Source: Pempheris klunzingeri (taxonomy: Eukaryota; Chordata; Actinopteri; Acropomatiformes; Pempheridae). From it: DNA of 64,000 bases. Position numbers and translations under genes: made by a program. The stretch is taken from NCBI RefSeq assembly GCF_042242105.1, contig NC_092035.1, positions 9,194,477-9,258,476 on the forward strand, read 5' to 3'. Under the pieces are notes generated by a model that worked only from the letters and a program-made list of their open reading frames with translations, ran no database searches and was not told the DNA's origin. Shown here piece by piece: positions 60,447 through 64,000 of the stretch. Numbering within the stretch: the stretch's first letter is position 1; every line of letters begins with the position of its first letter.

Positions 60447-61948
60447 GTGAGTCTTTGTGTAGCATTAGCTGCTAGCTTGTTGCTTCCTGATGTTTGTCTC
60501 TCTACGCAGCAAATATAAATATATTTGCTCTTGTTTCTGATACAAAGGATGTGTTTTGTTTTGTTCTGAAGCTGTTGTGTTGTTGTTGTTGCGGATAATT
60601 TGGGTTTATTAGTTGTTTAGAATTGCGTGTGTGTGTGTGAATGAGCCTGTACAGAAGGTTTGGTGTTTGTTTGGTAGATCTCCCTCCTTGTCTTGCTCTT
60701 CAGCTTGGCCACAGTGAGTAAACAGCTTTGATAACTAACTGGAACACTGTTGGCCTGCTGTTTGTTTGCCGAGCATAGAGACAGACGTGTGTAAGTCATG
60801 TCCTGGATACATGCAGCATGTCTGGACGTGAACGTGACCTCTTTAACCTTGTTCTTGTCCTGTTTCTGCCAATGAGACACATGGAAGTCTTATGGAAGCC
60901 ATGTATGACATGTCCATTGGTTCTTATCTGCTGTCTGAAGGTGTTTTAAATGCAGTATTATTGTGGCTTGATGCATTACACCACAACAGACCTTTTTTTT
61001 AAGATGACGTATATAAACTGATTTGGCCACTGCACATGCTGCAACATGATGGGAACAGTCAGCTGACCCCTGCTTTTAATTTAAAGCAAACCAATGCATG
61101 CTTATTAATGAAATCAGAAGCTCCCATTAGAATGAAGTGAGTGACTGTCCACTTTACTAAAACAATGACAGGTGTGATTAACTTAGTTGAGATGTGTTCA
61201 TACACACTGCTTAAAATTAATGGAACAAATTCCCCTCATGTAATTAAGATGAAAGTCGGTGTCAGTTGTAACCCTGCCCCTGCTAATTATGCACAAGTGA
61301 TTTATTCTCTGTTGAGCGCAGGAAGATTAATCTGTGTCCTGCATCGCTAACTGAATGGCGGACAATTGCACATACATACATACATACTCTGAGACAAATG
61401 TGAACATTTATGGATGCAGACCATCAAGCTGAATAAGTTCATGTCGCCACAGTCTGCCAGTGGTGCATGGCAGCCTCCACCACCAGAGAAGTTCATTGTA
61501 ATTTTGCACAGAAACACATTTTAGTTTTGTCTCCAGTATCCTCTAAGTTGCCATCTTTGATTATCAGTTTTTTATTCACCATCAGGATATTTTGCAAAGT
61601 AACATGTTGGATTATTTCCTGCATGTGAAATGTTTGGTGCCATACTGTTTATATTTCATGTTATATTTTGTAAATTCAGTTAAAGTTGCCTTTTTTTTTT
61701 TTAAAAATGCATTTTTTTTAAATGAGGATTCAGACCCACTGCTCCACACAGTTGGTAAAACCTTGTTGTGTTTAATTTCTAACTGAAATTAAAATGGTCT
61801 TTAAATCTTGAATCTCAAATGATGACACAGAAATAGCATTAACTTTTTTTTTTTTTATCATGTCAGTTAAATGATGAAGAGTCACAATCACAGAATATAA
61901 AGCATTTGTCTCAGCTGACTGCATGCTCATGTCCGTGCTTACTAAAAG

Positions 61949-61962
61949 CCACCAGGTGGCGC
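61949..61962 (+). promoter_or_regulatory. CTCF core motif, perfect match
   Basis: CCACCAGGTGGCGC fits CCASYAGRKGGCRS at all 14 positions. The 3' flank is tagatgcc. Motif match only, but the best CTCF candidate in the window. Confidence 0.5.
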
Positions 61963-63043
61963 TAGATGCCAAAAGATCCAGACACTCATCCACTGTTAAC
62001 CAGCTCTGCTGACCCAGCACACAACAAAAAGGAATTACCAGTTTTATCCTTTCTTTATTTTTTATAGCTGCCTGCTGTACACTTCTTTCATTTATTTTTT
62101 CTATGATAACCACAAAAGCCAATTATGAAACGTGACACATAATCCACAGGGTGACATTTACAGCAAATTACGTTATTTGCATTTGTATTTTCTGTGGCAA
62201 ATTTGGAGTTGCTAGATCCTCTGTTCCTACAGGAAAATGTGACTTAAAAGTGTACCCAGAAAAGCCAAAATACTGGGGTTTTTTTCTGGGAGGGGGAGGA
62301 AGGAAATTTGGCGGGATTATCTGTCCCTCCACCTCCACGTTTCAAGCTTTTGGAGTCGAACCAATGTTGTTTGGGCCACAATAGATGATGCATGTCTTAT
62401 TGTTCATTCGCTTGAATAGCCTCTGGTGTTTTTGCCATTTTGGAGGTCTGCCAAATATCTGAATGTGTACCATACACAAATTCCAGGCTTGTTTTGCTCG
62501 CTGTTGCCTTTTGTCCGTGCTTGAAATAATGGGATGCTTTTCTTGCTGTGGCAGACTCGGCTCTCCACATGAAAAAGAAGATATTCTTTGTTTGAAGTGG
62601 AAATGCAGAGTGAAAATAATTATTGTTTACACACATGAATGTAATTAGTGGGACCTCCTGGTAGGAAGGGAGGATTTTACACTTACAATAACACAATGAA
62701 GTGATGCCCTATAGTATTATTATATACACTGTCAAAACAATGCACTTTACACTGAATTATTAGCGGCCCTACAATGTGTTGTTGTGGAGGACAGGGGTTT
62801 GGTAGCTGCGGAGGGGTCTCACCGAGCACTCGGACTGTTTTACACATTTAATTGTCATGCAGTGTGTTCACACTATGAAGCTGCACTGCTGTGTGGACAC
62901 TTGGCCTAAAGGCAAACAACTGAGCAAATCTACTGTAACTTTTCAGTGAACAGTGTTTGTGTCTCATTTACTACAAACTCTACTGAACGCTACTGATTTA
63001 ATTGTGGCTGTTTTCTAAAAATCTTCTCCTTCTTTGTTATTGG

Positions 63044-63502
63044 CAGTGTTGGAAGACGTATTGACATCTTTTTACTTAAATCAGTGCAAAAACACTTGAT
63101 TACAATTAAAAGTTCTGCACACAAAATCGTCTGATTGTAAAAGTATTTACAGCATCATTTACTTGAAGTATCTGAAGTACTCATTATGCAAAATGGGGCC
63201 ACTGAGTGTAGATATTATTATTGTTGTATGAACATTTACAGCATTTTAATGTTGTCATTGTGGAGCTAATTTTAATGAAGTCATATAATGTTGAGTATTA
63301 TAATCTATAAAACACATAATTTGATCAAAGCTACATATAAATATAACTATAGTTGTGAAATAAGTGTAGCTGAGTGCAGTATTTTCCTCTAAAATGTAGT
63401 GAAGTAGAAGTGTAAAGAAGCATAACAAGGAAATACAAGTATCCCAGAATTGTACCTCAGCACAGTATTTGAGTGAATGTATTTAGATCCTTCCCACCAC
63501 TA
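63044..63502. mobile_element. hAT-like non-autonomous repeat, about 460 bp
   Basis: Starts CAGTGTTGGAAG and ends CTTCCCACCACTA, imperfect terminal inverted repeats of hAT type. The right part has agtgaagtagaagtgtaaag and agtatttgagtgaatgta, also found at 21783-21910. No ORF. A clean 8-base target duplication is not visible, so the copy is old or the right border is off by a few bases. Confidence 0.55.
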
Positions 63503-64000
63503 ACAACTGGTCACTTCAAGAATATATGCATATATCCACGTCTTTTCTTCTAAAGGTGTTATGATTTTATTGAAACTCTGAATTCCCACAATAATTTGCA
63601 CTGTTTGGCTTGAATATAAAAACAGTATCATTGGTTTGAAATGAATTAATTTGGAGGTGTCTTTTCATTTGGCCTCCTCCCTGTTTGGCCACCCTGTGAT
63701 AGAGGAACACAAAATGGCCACAATCACGTTGTTAACAAATAGATATTTTTTAATAACTGTGCAGCAAAAAGGCCAATTTCCTCTCTGAAAATGAAGGTGC
63801 AGAATGTCTTTGTGGGTAACGGCGCTCATATTGTACCTGAGTGAGCTCGGCCTCGGTGCCGTCCCAGCACTTAGTCAGTGCTCTCCTAATACGCCATCAT
63901 GACTCAGACAACTAATGGGATTGTAGTCAGGCCTATTTATTGCCATTAGGGAATTGAGGCTACATACAGTGGGTGAGGGGTTAATTAGAAACAACTGAAG

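Larger units (their letters stand above)
60447..64000. other. Presumed first intron of the 60381 gene
   Basis: Mostly AT-rich with no supported exon. It holds a perfect CTCF core at 61949-61962, T-runs near 61692-61703 and 61848-61857, and a hAT-like repeat at 63044-63502. If the exon at 60381 is not real, this is simply intergenic sequence. Confidence 0.4.

Overview
The window looks like nuclear DNA of a ray-finned fish, most likely a percomorph teleost. Genes have small exons with GT..AG introns and long intergenic stretches rich in (CA)n microsatellites. The proteins read like orthologues of vertebrate genes. Dispersed repeats of a type I remember as very common in percomorph genomes occur several times. 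There are no bacterial, phage, CRISPR or rRNA/tRNA features.

Layout: (1) 1-434 (+), last two exons of an unrecognised single-pass membrane protein, with a 3' UTR to about 2.46 kb. (2) 2.46-10.6 kb, intergenic, with nested transposon relics. (3) 11243-18528 (-), xkr6, four coding exons, with a CpG-rich promoter. (4) 18.5-24.2 kb, shared upstream region of xkr6 and gckr. (5) 24202-31614 (+), gckr, 20 coding exons. (6) 31.6-34.8 kb, intergenic. (7) 34781-45151 (-), rp1l1, seven coding exons, about 2828 residues. (8) 45.2-51.7 kb, intergenic. (9) 51737-53908 (+), c8orf74 homologue, five exons, with an RFX X-box and a full CRE in front. (10) 55667-58312 (-), tdh, nine coding exons, intact. (11) 60381-60446 (+), a probable first coding exon of an unrecognised gene that runs out of the window.

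The seven genes alternate strand without exception (+ - + - + - +), so every junction is either tail-to-tail or head-to-head. XKR6, RP1L1, C8orf74 and TDH belong to the block that sits on human 8p23.1, which is why I call the doublecortin gene RP1L1 rather than RP1. GCKR is on human 2p23, so its position here marks a rearrangement between fish and human. The genes do not form one pathway: a hepatic glucokinase regulator, a photoreceptor axoneme protein, a ciliary/testis-type protein, a mitochondrial threonine dehydrogenase and an XK-family membrane protein.

All exon models were built by hand from splice sites, reading phase and remembered family sequences; in each multi-exon model the phases close without a frameshift. 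I found no previously undescribed biological system. The points most worth a second look are the Ser/Lys repeat array in rp1l1, the repeat-laden introns of gckr (one in-frame and stop-free), a TTAA-flanked fold-back element with a nested hAT-like relic, and the RFX/CRE promoter of c8orf74.
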